Shown one piece after another: positions 20,996 to 33,800 of a stretch of DNA of 64,000 nt. The stretch is from Parelaphostrongylus tenuis (taxonomy: Eukaryota; Nematoda; Chromadorea; Rhabditida; Metastrongylidae). The position numbers were made by a program, and so were the translations under genes. Below the pieces are notes generated by a model. The model saw only the letters and a program-made list of their open reading frames with translations. It ran no database searches and was not told where the DNA came from. Location of the stretch: contig JAHQIW010002073.1 of the NCBI GenBank assembly GCA_019055375.1, positions 44,094-108,093 of the forward strand. Reading direction: 5' to 3'. Position 1 is the first letter of the stretch. Each line of letters begins with the position of its first letter.

Positions 20996-21439
20996 GACTC
21001 TAAAACTATGAGATTATTACAGTTGATGCTCCAGTAGATTCCCAGTTCTCTGGTTTCAATGTCATCTCATTGTATCGCATGTGACGACAAGAAACGGACT
21101 CAAAATATTACTGACAAATCTTTTTCCAAATAACAAAAGTTGAAAATAAAGAATTTAGCGTAGCTTTTGTTTAACTCGGTCCAATGTCAATTTGTGCGCT
21201 CGAAAACATTGACGTTTTGGGTTATTCTAGATCACTACGTTTACAGCAAGGACGGGAGAAATGCACAGCGTTACGTGGACGGTGCAGTTTGTGACATGTG
21301 ATATTCTCAGAAGGTAGCCACGAGTTCTGAGCATAACTGAGGTTCCGGGTCTTCAAAATGAAACGTAGAGTAAGAACTAATAGTTGTAATGAAACAATAA
21401 ACTTAGTAATCAGAATTTCAAGGTAGATTGTGCTTACAG

Positions 21440-21640
21440 GAAAAGGTTGGTAAAAGTCGAATGTTCAACGCTGGACAACGTCCAAATGAAGAAACTCACT
21501 CGGCTGTGCTCTTATATACACGACGCTAGATGACTATTGTGGTTGTCGAATGATAATACATATTTTTACCGGTCAACTTCCGGCCGTATTCGGCATCTTC
21601 AGCGATTAGCACAGAAAGTTATATTATACGTGAATCTGAC
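21440..21640 (-). repeat. Dispersed repeat block shared with 44.1 and 62.0 kb
   Basis: Shares TCGAATGTTCAACGCTGGA, CCAAATGAAGAA and GTGCTCTTATATACACGACGC with TCGAATGTTCTTCAAAGGA, CCAGATGAAGAA and ATGCTCTTGCATACAGGACGC at 62.1-62.2 kb. Blocks at 44.1 and 62.0 kb begin with CTTCTTCAGAGCC-like sequence, so the repeat may belong to Penelope-like ends. Confidence 0.4.
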
Positions 21641-21789
21641 CTGGATTGTACACAACGTCCAACATATAACCCTCATATTGCTTCATTAAATTATCATTTC
21701 CTCCGTCCCCTGAAGGAATGTCTGCGGGAGAAAAAGTGCCTAGACTACGACAAGCTAAAAAGTGTGCTGTTTATTTTGAATCTAAACTA

Positions 21790-22440
21790 CGAAAAGGTGC
21801 TGGTTGGAGCAAAAGTGACTGTAGTTTCAGACTGGTAGTTCAAACGGATCGTAAAATAGCAGAGATAACTCGCAACGTAAACAACGCATTTGCCCTGGGA
21901 ACGGGAACTACTGACGAGCGTACACTGAAGTGGTGGTCTGAAAAGTTTTGTAAAGAAGACAAAACCCTTGAATATGGAGAACGTAATGGCGGATCGTGGG
22001 AAGTTGGCAATAATTAACTGAGAGAAATCAACAAAGCTGATCCTCTCAGAAATACGAGACGCTGCAGTAGTACTGAACATCGGCCAGTCTCGCTCGTTTA
22101 CTGTTTGAAATAAATTTGAAAGAAGGAAAAGGGTAGTGTGAAAAGTGATTGTGGTTCGATCACAGCCAACCGACAGCCACATGTTGCAGAGCAAACACTT
22201 CGAAAGTTGAACGAGAGTTACAAAGATTTCCCTCGTCCGTCATATCCGTCGGATCTCGCGTCTATCGACTACCACTTCTTCGAAGATCTCGATAGCACCT
22301 TGCAGAGGAAACGCGTTCACAGCCAACAGGATACAGAAAATACTTTCCAAGAGTTCGTCGTGTACAAAGGCACCGGTTTCTGCGTTGCAGAAATAAACAA
22401 TTTAATCGACGTTGGCAAAAGATGTGTTTGAGCCTAGTTA
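21790..22440 (+). mobile_element. Mariner transposon of the Hsmar1/cecropia type, internally deleted
   Basis: Mariner transposases cut and paste elements at TA sites. The left end GGTTGGAGCAAAAGTGACTG resembles the Hsmar1-type terminal repeat. Then follow KIAEITRNVNNAFALGTG, DERTLKWWSEKFCKEDKTLE and, after a stop, REIRDAAVVLNIGQSRS, the helix-turn-helix part. The catalytic middle is deleted. The frame resumes at about 22.17 kb with RQPHVAEQTLRKLNES, PSYPSDLASIDYHFFEDLDS and the C-terminal NLIDVGKRCV. No right terminal repeat is visible. The copy cannot work. Confidence 0.8.
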
Positions 22441-22444
22441 GGAT

Positions 22445-23040
22445 AATCTAAAAATTCACGCTCTGAAGCCGCCATCACTTCTGCATAAAACCAATACTTT
22501 TTTAATAACTTCATCAGAAGTAATTGGAAAAGCACCAAGCTCTTATCTCAGGCCAAGAAAATATAATCGATTGGTAATGAAGGAAAATCGATTTACAATA
22601 AGTCTAGTGAGCCGAAAGTAGATATGAATGGCAGAGGAAAGGCGAAATAAAGAGCTAAGCTGAGAAAACGTTGACAGTATGGCAGCAAGATAGCGAAAAC
22701 ACTAAACGATCAATGTGATGGATTTAGATGTTCGCATGTTCGCACCTAAGGATAAGTGGCACGTTTGATCTACATAGCTAATGAGTTTGAGTCCACACCG
22801 GGCGGAAGACTACACAAATCGTTTTTGGAGAATCTGCAAGAGGATTTCCGTTTTCAGTGATGTACAAAACCTTCTACTCAAAATATTCATTTGGGTACAC
22901 TATGCCTCAAGACTCCAACGAATATCAACTTTGCAATAGTCTGCGAAGCAGTGACCATACTAACATAGAAATTATGAAAGCTCTAAAACTGACTATCTCC
23001 TAATCTCGGATTTAGTAATTCCTTGTTCAAAACTAAGCTT
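22445..23040. other. No recognisable feature
   Basis: AT-rich DNA without exons, repeats or RNA genes that I can name. Confidence 0.4.
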
Positions 23041-23044
23041 AGCA

Positions 23045-23110
23045 CACGGGCTTTATGATAATCTTTATTCAAACAGCTAACGTCTCAGCAGTTACGTCTT
23101 CTTCAGAGCC
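23045..23110 (-). repeat. Penelope-like 3' tail block, inverted
   Basis: In reverse complement it reads GGCTCTGAAGAAGACG and an AATAAAG-like end, matching the tail at 5.46-5.52 kb. Confidence 0.5.
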
Positions 23111-23329
23111 TGGAAATATCAAATTGTGCACTACACAGTCAGTCGAACACTTCCCACTTCATTAGAAAAAAATTTTGGAAACCTAAATTTCAATCGCACC
23201 AAGCATAAAAATTGACCTTCAACATATTCACCATTTTCTATGAATCTTCCACTAAATTATTCACATGGAGACCACCGCGTAGAAATCACAGGTCCCGTAA
23301 TGTACTTCTCGCATCAAAACAACTGCCCT

Positions 23330-25255
23330 ATCACCTGAATCATCCATCACTTGTCGTCCCCTTGATCGTCGAGTGGCTCGAGCGGGTGCCAGCAACACTT
23401 CCAAATTTCCAATCGCGTGCAGAAGTAACACAGTGGGTCCTCCACGCTCCAGGGATTCGCTGAGCATCATATTTTTCTTCTATACCTTTCGTGAAGGAAT
23501 TAGACCAACGGGTCGGTGGTCTTCCTATAGAGCGCTCGATGTCCCGGGGAATCCAGTCGGTAACGACTCTCGTCCATCGCTTGTCGTTGAAGCGCATCAC
23601 ATCCCCGGCCCTACCATATTTCCAATATCCTGGAGTGCAGAACGGTGTCTCTGACCTACAATCGTTGACGTAGGTCGGAGCTTCGGATCTTTTCTTGCAC
23701 TTGCGAGATACGGGATACTCCTAGCATCGAACTTTCGACTGCACGTTCAAAAACGCCAAGTGATCTTTCATAGTGCTTACGTAGCGACCAGGTTTCTGCT
23801 GCATACGTTAGGGCAGGATAATCGTCGAGTCGAAAAGGTGGGCGCAGAGTCGGACGCTCTTTGCCCTCTCGCTACATCTTCGATGCTTTTTAACGTTCCA
23901 CAAGCCTCTCGTTTCCTCCTGCTCAACTGTGGAGTTAGGTCGTTCATTATGTTGATTTCAGGACCTAGCGTTCGTTTCATTAAAATCCATCTATTCTCAT
24001 GAATATCGTTTTCGTTAGATTCAATTGAAGGCCAATATTTGCACTAGCGTTGTCGAAATTGATCAACATTCGTTCCGCTTAGCTGATGGTTGGTGTTATG
24101 AGGACGACATCATCAGCAAAGGAAAACGCTTCAATTGTCGACCGTCAATTTCCACTTCCATATCGTCCCATTCTAATGTTCGCATGACGTTTTGGTGGGT
24201 GGCAGTGAATGATTTTGGCGAAATTGTATCGCCTTTCAAATCACTCTCCGTCGATGGTAATACTGTTGTAGAATGGCGATATTTTGGTTGCAAAATTTTT
24301 AAATAGCTCACGAAGGATTGTTATGTAGCGAGTAGGGACGCTCTGGTTGTCCAGAGCCTCTACAACCGCTTCTGTTTCCACTAAATCAAAGACTTTCTTC
24401 AAATCGATGAAAGTGAGGCAGAGCGGTATTTTGTATTCTCGTGAAACTTCAATAAATCTTGTGATCGTGCGGACTCTGTGGTATTAAATCCTTTTCGGTA
24501 CTCTGAAAATTCGCATAGCTGCTCTTCGTCTAGTGTTCTGTCGAACCTGTTTAGGATTATGAAGAGTTTATAGACAACGGACAGCAAGCAGACTGGGCGA
24601 TAATTGCTATGTCGTGAAAGTCTTCCTTTCTGAACAACAACACGGTATTGTTGGTTTTCCACTGATTGGGGAACCTCACATCCTGATAGATAACGAGTGA
24701 AGAACTGAGCCAGGGTGCTGATGAGAACTGGCGGTAGATTTCACAGGCGCTTAGGTCTAATCCTGCTTGGACCAGGTGTCATTCTGTTCTTCACCAAGGG
24801 TATAGCATATCGGAATTCGGAAAGTGTGACCGGTGGAACGACAGATTCATCTTCTTTCAACTTACATGCCCATAAGAGGACATGGCTATTGAAGAGATAT
24901 GAATAGTAATCCTAAATGATTCTCTCCATAGCCTTTCTAGAGGCTGTAAGTGTCCCGTCAGGGTGTCGGAGTGCAACTATTTTGGTTTTGTAATTGGCGA
25001 AGCTTCTCTGGGCTTTGCGAATGCTCTTCTTAGCTTCTGCAGCTTCTGCCATAAGTGCTGCTTGTCCTTCTTTGAGGTCTTGTTTTATCGCTTTTTTGCA
25101 ACGTTTCGCAAATTCGAACGTAAGATTTCTGTTGCCTAAAGCTCGTGCGATCCCACGGTGACGTATCAACTCGAGTGTTTGCGAGAACAAGCGTCTCTTC
25201 GCCACTTTGAAACTCTCACCTTTCATAGCGCTTACGAGCAAATGTTCGATGAGCT
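23330..25255 (-). mobile_element. RTE-type LINE, reverse transcriptase and 3' end
   Basis: From 25.25 kb on the minus strand: SAMKGESFKVAKRRLFSQTL, EAKKSIRKAQRSFANYKTK and LRHPDGTLTASRKAMERI (linker to the reverse transcriptase), then LSRHSNYRPVCLLSVVYKLF (RT block, near 24.58 kb) and C-terminal blocks to the tail at 23.33 kb. The endonuclease is missing. Numerous frame changes. Confidence 0.75.
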
Positions 25256-25466
25256 ATGAACAGAGAAAGATGCTGACCATTGCATAACAATACAAGATAC
25301 AATTTCCTCTTTTTTATTACAACTGCTAGGGACTGAAAACACCATGTCGTTACTAGAAGTGCTGAGGAGAGAGAATATTACCTTAGCGCAACGCAAAAGG
25401 CATTCTAATACACGTAATGAACAGCTTCCACATCGTAGACGCACACCCAAGATGTCTTTTGCAAGT

Positions 25467-25703
25467 TCAAGTCGATTCCACACTAGCTAATATCTCGTTA
25501 ATGTCGCAATCACTTAAGCACTTGTTTGCAACAAAATCGGATTTAATAGCTTTAAAAAAACTGTTATTCGTATCAAATGCTCTCCTTTCGATCAATATTT
25601 CATAGATCTTGCTCAAAAATAATGATATTCTGGTAATGATAACACATGTTTCGAGGCATTTGTGAGGTCTAAGTGCTAGGCAGGAGCCTCTTTCATCCTC
25701 CAA
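25467..25703 (-). CDS. Unassigned open frame, possible exon
   Basis: Minus-strand frame with SKIYEILIERRAFDTNNSFF, KAIKSDFVANKCLSDCDINE and end ILASVEST. It looks like coding sequence and has an AG before SKIYEIL, but I recognise no family and no partner exon. Confidence 0.25.
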   Translation of the reverse strand: MEDERGSCLALRPHKCLETCVIITRISLFLSKIYEILIERRAFDTNNSFFKAIKSDFVANKCLSDCDINEILASVEST

Positions 25704-25739
25704 ATTTCTTCAGTAGCACAATTCTTTAATCAGGCGATC

Positions 25740-26095
25740 CCTTGAGGCTATACGCCTCTATAGAGGAATCGACACCGAGTAATAAATCACAAGTCAGGTA
25801 GCCAAAATCTTCTACAGGAGCCTGTTTAGTAATTAGATCTCACAAACGGCTCAAAACACGTTATATCATTATCAAATATAATTGTTTTTGAAGGAGGTCT
25901 ATAAAAAAGCGGTCGAATGGAGAGGTATGACTCATTTTAGCAGCCACAGACTAGCGGCGAGTTATTACTCGATGTCAATTCCTCCATAGCAGTATAGCCC
26001 TAAGGAATTGGCTGAACCGAGGGGTCTAACACTTAGACTTCACAAATGGCTCAAAAAATGTTATATCATTATCAAATAATTGCTTCATAATGCAA
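25740..26095. repeat. Small direct and inverted repeats downstream of TFIIB
   Basis: The block GGCTCAAAACACGTTATATC (25853) returns at 26049 as GGCTCAAAAAATGTTATATC in the same orientation. GAGGAATCGACACCGAGTAA (25760) returns inverted as TTACTCGATGTCAATTCCTC (25966). This could be a diverged MITE. Confidence 0.45.
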
Positions 26096-26337
26096 TTAGC
26101 AGTTTACAAATAATATCGACACAGCTACAAAATTTACGTTAACTTAATAGCATGAAATCGGTAACGTATTGCCCGTATTAGAATACTCTTAGAACATATA
26201 ACTGTAACGAGATTAACACGTTCACTAGAAAGCCTAAACAGTAACAGTGAAAGAAAGAGATAGAATCATAGAAGAGCTACACATTCACAATAAAAGCTGA
26301 CAAACTAGACAGTGGCAAAATGACGCTATCCATGCGC

Positions 26338-29300
26338 CTAACATGTAGGAAGTTGGTCAATTGGAGTGATAAACTTGAAATCCTCTGGAAATAGCACCGC
26401 AGCTTGAGGATATAACAGTTTATATGTCTGCTTAACTGTGACCTCTGCAGCACCAGCAATTTCCCCAATCTCTGTAAGTGTTCATGGATTGAAAAATCAT
26501 CGAAAAACTTAGTTGGTGCTAAGTATGGGATGTGGAAAACGGCGTACCTTTAGCTGTTCGCTTTTCACTCGAAGCCTGTGATGCCATATATATCGCTGCA
26601 GCAGCTATAGAAATTGGTGAACGGCTGAAATATAAAAAGTCCCAGAACTAAGCAAATTTTCACGTATCGCATATTTTGAGCACCGCATACCCAGCGACGA
26701 GATCCATTTCCACCGCTCGTTTTGCTATACGGGTTGCAGCAGCCTAAATCATTCAATATTGAGAAATGAAAGTTAGGAATTGAAATGAAATCTATAAGTA
26801 CCTGGATGGAGTTAGGTAAAGAGAGATTCCCACAAAATCGTGACATGAAGTCAGCCGATGTAATTTGCTCGAGGTTTGTCTCAAGACTTTTTATTATGAG
26901 TTTGAAACATCGCCCGATTTCCTTCTTAGAAACTCGCGAAACGGCGCAAATCTCTGGAAGCTTTGTAAAATTAGTAATTGTTAGTTGTCAATGTTCACTT
27001 GACTGTTCAGAAAACTGTAAGATCTACATCGAGATAAACTCCATATGCAAGCGTTCTTCGAGCGATAGTCCCTTATAACTATTTATTCAATAGTGTAGAG
27101 TGATATGCAAAATTTTAAACCATAGCCGGGAATCAACCCGAATTTCATACTTTCTAACGGCGCTTGCTAAGGAAATGCACTACCAACGCTCCTGTTCTGC
27201 TACCACTCTTTCTGCGATACAAAGAGTAGATTTCCATGCGCCGGTGGCAAGGGTAAAATGTATACTCAATTCCTGTTTGAGGTTAAAAGTTCTGCATATC
27301 AACCTACATTACTGGATAACTCAAATGTAAACATTTGTAGTGTCCAATCAGTGGAACGACCATTCACTTCTCAAAAAGTACAAAAACAATGTATTTTGAT
27401 CGAACGAACGACTACTGCAGGACACTTCTCACCATTACGCTACACTAGCCCCAATCTTCAGAAAACGTATCAAAAACCTTTAGTCAGCTTACAATCAACA
27501 GAAAAAAAAACTTTGCCCACATGGAGAAACGCCGTCTTTAAGTACAGAGGAATGTCTCAGATACACGACTTTTACCTTGAGCAGTTTCAAGCAGGATTAA
27601 TGTTGAGGCGGCAAGTGGTATTGTGATACAGTACTACTGATGCAATGGAATCATGATCCCAAATCGGAGCATGGAAAATACAACAAAAGCTAGCAAGCTG
27701 CCTAAGAATGGAACATACCTTTAAACGTACGTGGAACTCCTTCTTTACGACAAGCAATATAGAGGCACGCTGCAGCCTGTGCTTCGTTGTTCTTTCCTTT
27801 GAGAGCTTTGCTATCCAAAACGTCTTTGAAAGTCTTTGAAGCCAAATCCTAGTAACAAAAATTTCACAGCACACAGTAGGACAGCAATGACTAGTAACTT
27901 CAGTGATCCCAAACAACAGTGCACAATATAAAATGAAGTCAAGCAATCATTAAATTAATACATTAATTGGCAGACAATATGTATGGCACTGAGACAAGTT
28001 CTTGCCGATTTTATGCGTACCGATTTCTATTTATTTTTGTGGAACTAGCAAGGAACCTAGTCCACGATATATTCACGATCCTCATCACAGATAGGAGAGG
28101 ATGCAATATTGTTTCTTCTCCGTAAAGCAACACAACGAGTTCGGCGAGGATGTTCAGATCGTTACAGCCGCCATGTTAGACGTCAAATTTGTGGAGCTCA
28201 GGTAGCCAGGGAAACTCACATTCTCAAGAAATTATGGCCTGATAAACCATTGTATGGAGTACATGTTTACTACTACAGATTTGTACGAACAAACATTATG
28301 GTTCAACATCAAGTAGCATGCCTTTTTATAAGCGACCAATACACAGAGCACCTAAGTGGGATGGCTAGCGCTAAGCACCTTAAGTGGCTTCAACAAACCG
28401 TAAAAAGCGATATCTCTCAATTTTGAAGACCAGGTTTTAGGATGAATATGCAGGTGTTTAATGCTAAAAAGCTAGAGATTCCATGTGTTAATTTCGAAAC
28501 AGAGACAGCTCCCATTTTCGTTCACAATTTTTTCAGAAAGCACTCCTGATGTAGACAACATTCTACACAACATGAAGAATGCTGTCTACCTCTTCCTAGT
28601 TGTACATCATCAACTAGTACGCTTCCATCAGAGAATCACATATATTCTGCTTTCGTAAGCTATTTCTGCGCCTCGAAAGATTGGTGAACTTTCGATGCAC
28701 TTCAGATAGTGTCTAATGTGATTGCTCAAATAATTTCATGAGTGTCATAACACGAAAGACCCTCCTTTGCACTTATGAATTATTTACGTAACTGAGCCTA
28801 TTTTGATAGATGTACTCTCCACGTGAGCTATCGACGAATGCATGTTCTCTAATCTTGATCAAATATCTCCACCTTTTGCTTTAACATTGTTCTTCTCCGA
28901 CCATAAACCCACCCCTCAATGAAGTGAATATAAGCAGTCGGAACGTAAACTTAGGCGCTCTTCCGCTTGGTTATTCACTCAACTTTTATTCCTTTGTCTT
29001 CTCTATCTATTATCCTATATACCCTATTGCTGGTGTTGTAGTGTTGTTGCAGAGATAAACGATAATCCAATACGAAGAGTTCGATATAAAAGCAACTAAT
29101 AAGAACCATGCGTGGCTAAATCAACTCAAACTACACAAAATCTCCACTAAACTTTCTCTGCTACACTTGATGTGGTTCAAGCAGCAAAAGTCCGAATAAT
29201 TTCTCACATGACTGAGGCGACACAAGATGGTGTAAAACTCTATTCGGCCAACGTCTCTGCGTCGTCACCTTTATCAGAGTCGCCTCTATACGAGTCAATG

Positions 29301-30685
29301 GCACACAGCTGGTACGTGTCGCTGTGTGGTTGCTCACAGTCATATCGAGTCAAATTCATTGGAGGGAACACCACTTAATGAAGAGTGCTAGACGGCGGTT
29401 TCCTTCTATGGAAAGACGAAAGTTGACCAACTGCCGCCATCTAATGAGATTTAGATGGTTTGATACGCGCGGACCGGTCCTGTTTAGTCACAGTGCTGAG
29501 AGCCCAGGAAGACCTCATTTTTTGACTTTCTTCAAGTCGAGCGTGCTCAGTTCTCTACTCTAGCCCATCGTGACACATCTGTTCCTCAAATGCACTTCGC
29601 TTCCCGAAAAGATGCTGGTCATCGCAGTTAATAACATTGTCCTCATCGATACAGTTGAACAAGTAAGGCATCGTATGTTTATACTGATACCCGGTCCAAA
29701 CGCTACCTTGATTTATTCCGGATTCGTCGGTGCGATGGTGTTGAAGAATTCCTCATAAAGACGACAACACGAACTTGCTGATTTTTCACTTCGCTTCAAT
29801 AATTTTGCGTGGCATATGTACCTCCTGTTATAGGATGCTCAAGAACAGACTTCAGTATACCAAGAAAAGTTCAAACTGGTTTGAACGCGAAAGAAAGAAG
29901 CGTGAGCAATAAATCCCAAAGTTATTTTTCTAACATAACAACTGAGCCATGGCTGCATATTTCTTATGAAGGAAGTAACTTTCTCAGTAACTTCACATTA
30001 TTTCTGAATTTTGTTTTTTGCCTCGAAAACTAATTGAAATTTCGTCGCAATATTTAGAAAAAAATTGCTGTCGTAGATAACGTAGGAACTCTAAGTCAAC
30101 TATGGGAAAGGAAGAAAACGCAGTATTTGAAGTCGATATATAGAAAAAGCAAAAATGAAAGACGAAAACGATGCTACCTGAATACTTTTGGCTAGATGGA
30201 TACGTTCACTCATCTCTCTTATAACACTCATTGCCTGTGTCATTTGACGATCAGTGTTATTCATACTCTTCCTCTGGGAATTGGCAAGGCTAAAGTTAAA
30301 GAACGTAATGTCTTGAATTTACTGTAGTTCAGTCAATATAGGAAAAAACTGACCTGTTATCACTGTCACTCGCTCCGAACCCAACTGCAATACTAGTAGA
30401 CAGGTCTCCACCACTGAGTAGAGGGTTTTCGGGCGCACCCACCCGAGAAGGATCAGCTCCACTGCGTTCATTAGAAAACGAACGCCATTCGGTTCCAACG
30501 TCAACCAACCTGAACCAGAGATAGCCTTCATTTAATATAGGAAAAGATTAGAGAAGAGCATTGGAGGAATTATGAAAATACCTGTCGCCGACAACTAGTC
30601 CACATTCAGGACAGATGACGTCTCCAGCTCGATGGTCTTCGACCAGATGAGCATTTGGATGAATAGGACATTGTACTGAACTCAT
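26338..30685 (-). CDS. Transcription initiation factor IIB (TFIIB)
   Basis: TFIIB bridges TBP on the promoter and RNA polymerase II in the nucleus. Eight minus-strand exons: 30582-30685, 30354-30509, 30178-30289, 27719-27848, 26802-26953, 26691-26743, 26548-26624, 26338-26471. All phases match and the sum is 918 bases, 305 residues (human 316). The N-terminal zinc ribbon shows C-P-I-H and C-P-E-C ligands, followed by [20 protein letters not shown] (B-reader region). The two cyclin folds contain [57 protein letters not shown] and a C-terminus ending PIDQLPTC. The ATG is chosen because it lies two bases after TTCAG, a good trans-splice acceptor, and just before the ribbon. The gene starts 174 bases after the ALG13 stop. 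A 2.3-kb intron separates exons 3 and 4. No break is seen. Confidence 0.95.
27100..27195 (-). repeat. Single tRNA-like unit
   Basis: Reverse complement reads GGAGCGTTGGTAGTGCATTT, CGTTAGAAAG and CGGGTTGATTCCCGGCTATG, with a box B. It resembles one arm of the twin hairpin elements. It lies just beyond the TFIIB exon 5 acceptor, in the intron. Confidence 0.45.
27850..30177. other. Long TFIIB intron, unassigned content
   Basis: Open frames on the plus strand at 28.1-28.4 and 29.2-29.8 kb show no recognisable domain. I see no known repeat with confidence. Confidence 0.4.
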
Positions 30686-30705
30686 ATCTGAAGGAGATTC
30701 TTCTT
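30686..30705 (-). promoter_or_regulatory. Probable trans-splice acceptor of TFIIB
   Basis: On the minus strand the 174-base gap after ALG13 is U-rich and ends in CTCCTTCAG followed by AT and the TFIIB ATG. A short U-rich gap with an AG acceptor at the start codon is what downstream genes in nematode operons show (spliced-leader addition). Confidence 0.5.
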
Positions 30706-30859
30706 ACACAATTTCCTGGCTCTAGCAGAAAAAGCATGAGGAATGCATAAAACAAATAACTATTGGCGAACGACCAAAGGCAATGAGATAGAAAGCAACA
30801 TAAGACATTTGCCAAAAACTTTATGCAAGGCAAACACATTTCTGTGACAAAATGAAAAA

Positions 30860-33800
30860 TCAAGACGAAGATCCTCGCATTAAACTATCAATGAATCTCG
30901 CAACCAAACGCTGATCCGGTGGTACAAATGGATTCAAGTTAAACAAAATAGGGTCCAGTAATGTGGTACACAAGTTGGGTACCGTACAGTAGAGTAGATG
31001 ACCGCCACGAGCCAGTTCCTTAGCTAGTTCTAGTTGATGGTTATCCATAAGATTCTCATTCACCACTACAATTAACGGACGACGGTGCCGTAGACATTCG
31101 AGACAAGTGCCTGCTCCCGCATGTGCAATAACTACCTGAAAGAGTTTGACCACACCACTGCAACGCAGCTTTTCAATGCTTGCTTACCAACGCATCTTTC
31201 ATGTCATCCTGGATATTGGGCTTGAATCGATAGAACTCAACCGGTAAACCACCACTCTGGAAATGGAAGAACTAAAAGACTAAGATCTGAATATCTAATC
31301 ACTTATTTTAGACTCTTGAAACCAAAGGTGAGGGTTAAATTCGGGTACTGGGTGGATGTAAACACACCGAATGCGCGATGTATAAGAATTTGGCAGCAGA
31401 AAGAACGATTGGTAACAAAGCGGTGACTTAGGTGGTGTAGATGAAGCACCTCAACTAGCCATGAGTGAAAAGCGGATTCAGTTCCCGCCTGGGTCGGAAG
31501 TCTTACATACCACTCAACATTCTCAGCTGTATGATTATGAGCCCTATGCGTCGCGCAGAAGCTCGATGGTTCGACCTCGCGCTTATGGCTCACTAAGCCA
31601 TCCATTCCACCGGGGATTGGTCAAATTGGTACCAGTCTGGTCCGTCTTGTCTGGGGTGATAAACAGCACTAATTCGATGCAGCGGTAGACCACCGCAAGG
31701 CATTTTGAAGGCCAGATATGCATTCAATCATCTCAAACAAAGTGAAAAATTATAAAACGAGAACATGGTGCATCTCTGAGTGACTGATCGGCGTCGTGAG
31801 CTTCATCTTTAACATTTGATTAGGTCAAATCCTACAGAACTCGCTACAGAGTAGTGAGTGTTTAAATTTTAAGAAAATGTCGGAACTGTCTGTGCTACGA
31901 AAATCACAAATTGCTTGTCAAAAGCGAAGAAATATAAAAGAAAAAGATATACTACCACCACCATTTTGTTGAAATTTTGAGTTTCTTTAGAAATACCATG
32001 AACTTTTACTGGACTTTGTACAATTTAAAAAGGCCCAAATGCTGTTCTTTGATCCTGACTTTTCTCTCCAACTAAGACACTTAATTGATCAGTTTTCACT
32101 GTTTTTTTTTTTACTGTGCGAATCCCAGTACTTCTAGCATTCAACTGGTCTTTCTCTTAAATGTAATAGGATAGTTGCTGAGAGAGTCCATTTTAATTTT
32201 GAGAATAGCCTGGCAGTCGTTCGGGGGTGAATATCGGCTTCAACGCGCGCTGCGACGAGCATCACAACCACTCGGCCACGGCGCCCTCTTTCTTTCCGAT
32301 TGATGTATTTGAAAAAGTCTTTCGAACATTTTGTAGGTCTACAAATTCTTTTTATTTCACCACTTGAGTAGCACTATTGTGATCTTATATATCAACAATG
32401 CAGAGGAAAATTCTGAACTGCAGACGAGATTGAACCCGAATTTCAAACCGACTGGGAATGAGTGTAAACCACTTCATTAGCGAGGCCTTCTCTGTCATCT
32501 AATTGCAGTTCATTAGCTATGCTTTTCTCTTCTACACCAGCTTTGTTGTTCTTCTATTTAAGATCAGATTGCGCTTTACAAACAGCAGAACACTGCTTGA
32601 CATAGAGTGTAAAACGTTCGTCTTCGATATCTCTCTGTTCGGAGAGCAGGCTCCCGAGAGAACTGACTAATAGAAAGATCGAAAGACGATAGGTTTTGCC
32701 CGGCTGACGAAGGTAAGGACGAAACATGTGTATCGAGCTGTACAAGAGCCCTTACCAGACCACATGACATGTTGGCTCAAATAATAATAAAAGGATCTTT
32801 GAAATTTGAGCGTGGTCTTATAAAACACTCGAAAGAAAGGTATTTTTATATGCCCCTAAGACCCAGAGTTGGCGTGAGTCCTGCTTTTTTGTAATCCATC
32901 AGGCTAACCTAGCATAGACGTTATGATAGGCTTAGACCGCAAAAACTACAAATCTCCTTAACACGTTTGATAATACACAGTACTCTTTAGCACAAGCACA
33001 GAGAGTATCACAGGAAAAAGTACCAAGATCTGTCTTAATACTACGGTATCAACGTAAATCTCATGGAGACTAAGGTTTCTTCTTAACAACAAAATAGTAT
33101 TGTTATCCAGCAGACAAAGGAATAAGGTAGTACTTCTTCGATTTATCATTACAATCTTTTACGACAGAAATGACTTTCTGGAAATTCCGATAGTAAAATG
33201 ATGTCATCTAACGTAAAAGATAACGAATAAAGCTCTTGGCGTTGATCAGTTTCTAAGGATGTGCCATGTATTCAATTTTTAACTTTATCTAAGGTGATTG
33301 AATGCATATATGGCCTTTATAAGGACTCGCGTTGGGTTCCTGCTGAACCGAGTCAGTGCTGCTTATCCTCCCAGAAAAGTTTGGGACCAGTCTGGTGCCA
33401 ATCTACCGATCCCGAAGGGATGGAAGACTTGATGAACCATAAACGCCACATCGAACCATTCACCTTATGCGCGACGCGAAGCACCCCTAACCACTGCTCC
33501 ACATGTGCTCCTTTTTTGCATAATCTGATGTGGTACTTCAAAATTCATCACGAAATATGATCTACACAACATCTTTTAGTTCCATAAAAGGCCTTCCTTC
33601 GCTTCCTTTCGTCACAAGATTTCCCAAAAAAATCAAATTACCTCGCCATCTCCTTGATCTTCAACGACACCATTGAACACGCGTACTCTTACGTCGTCAC
33701 TCCAACTGCCAGCGCCAAGTTGGATTTTAATTTTTTCCACACCCAATAATTTCAACGCTGAAGTGCACTTATCATTCAGCACCTGCAATAGAAATTACTG

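Noticed and set aside
29161..29758. Plus-strand open frames inside the TFIIB intron
   Set aside because: No recognisable domain, splice sites or repeat relatives in the window.
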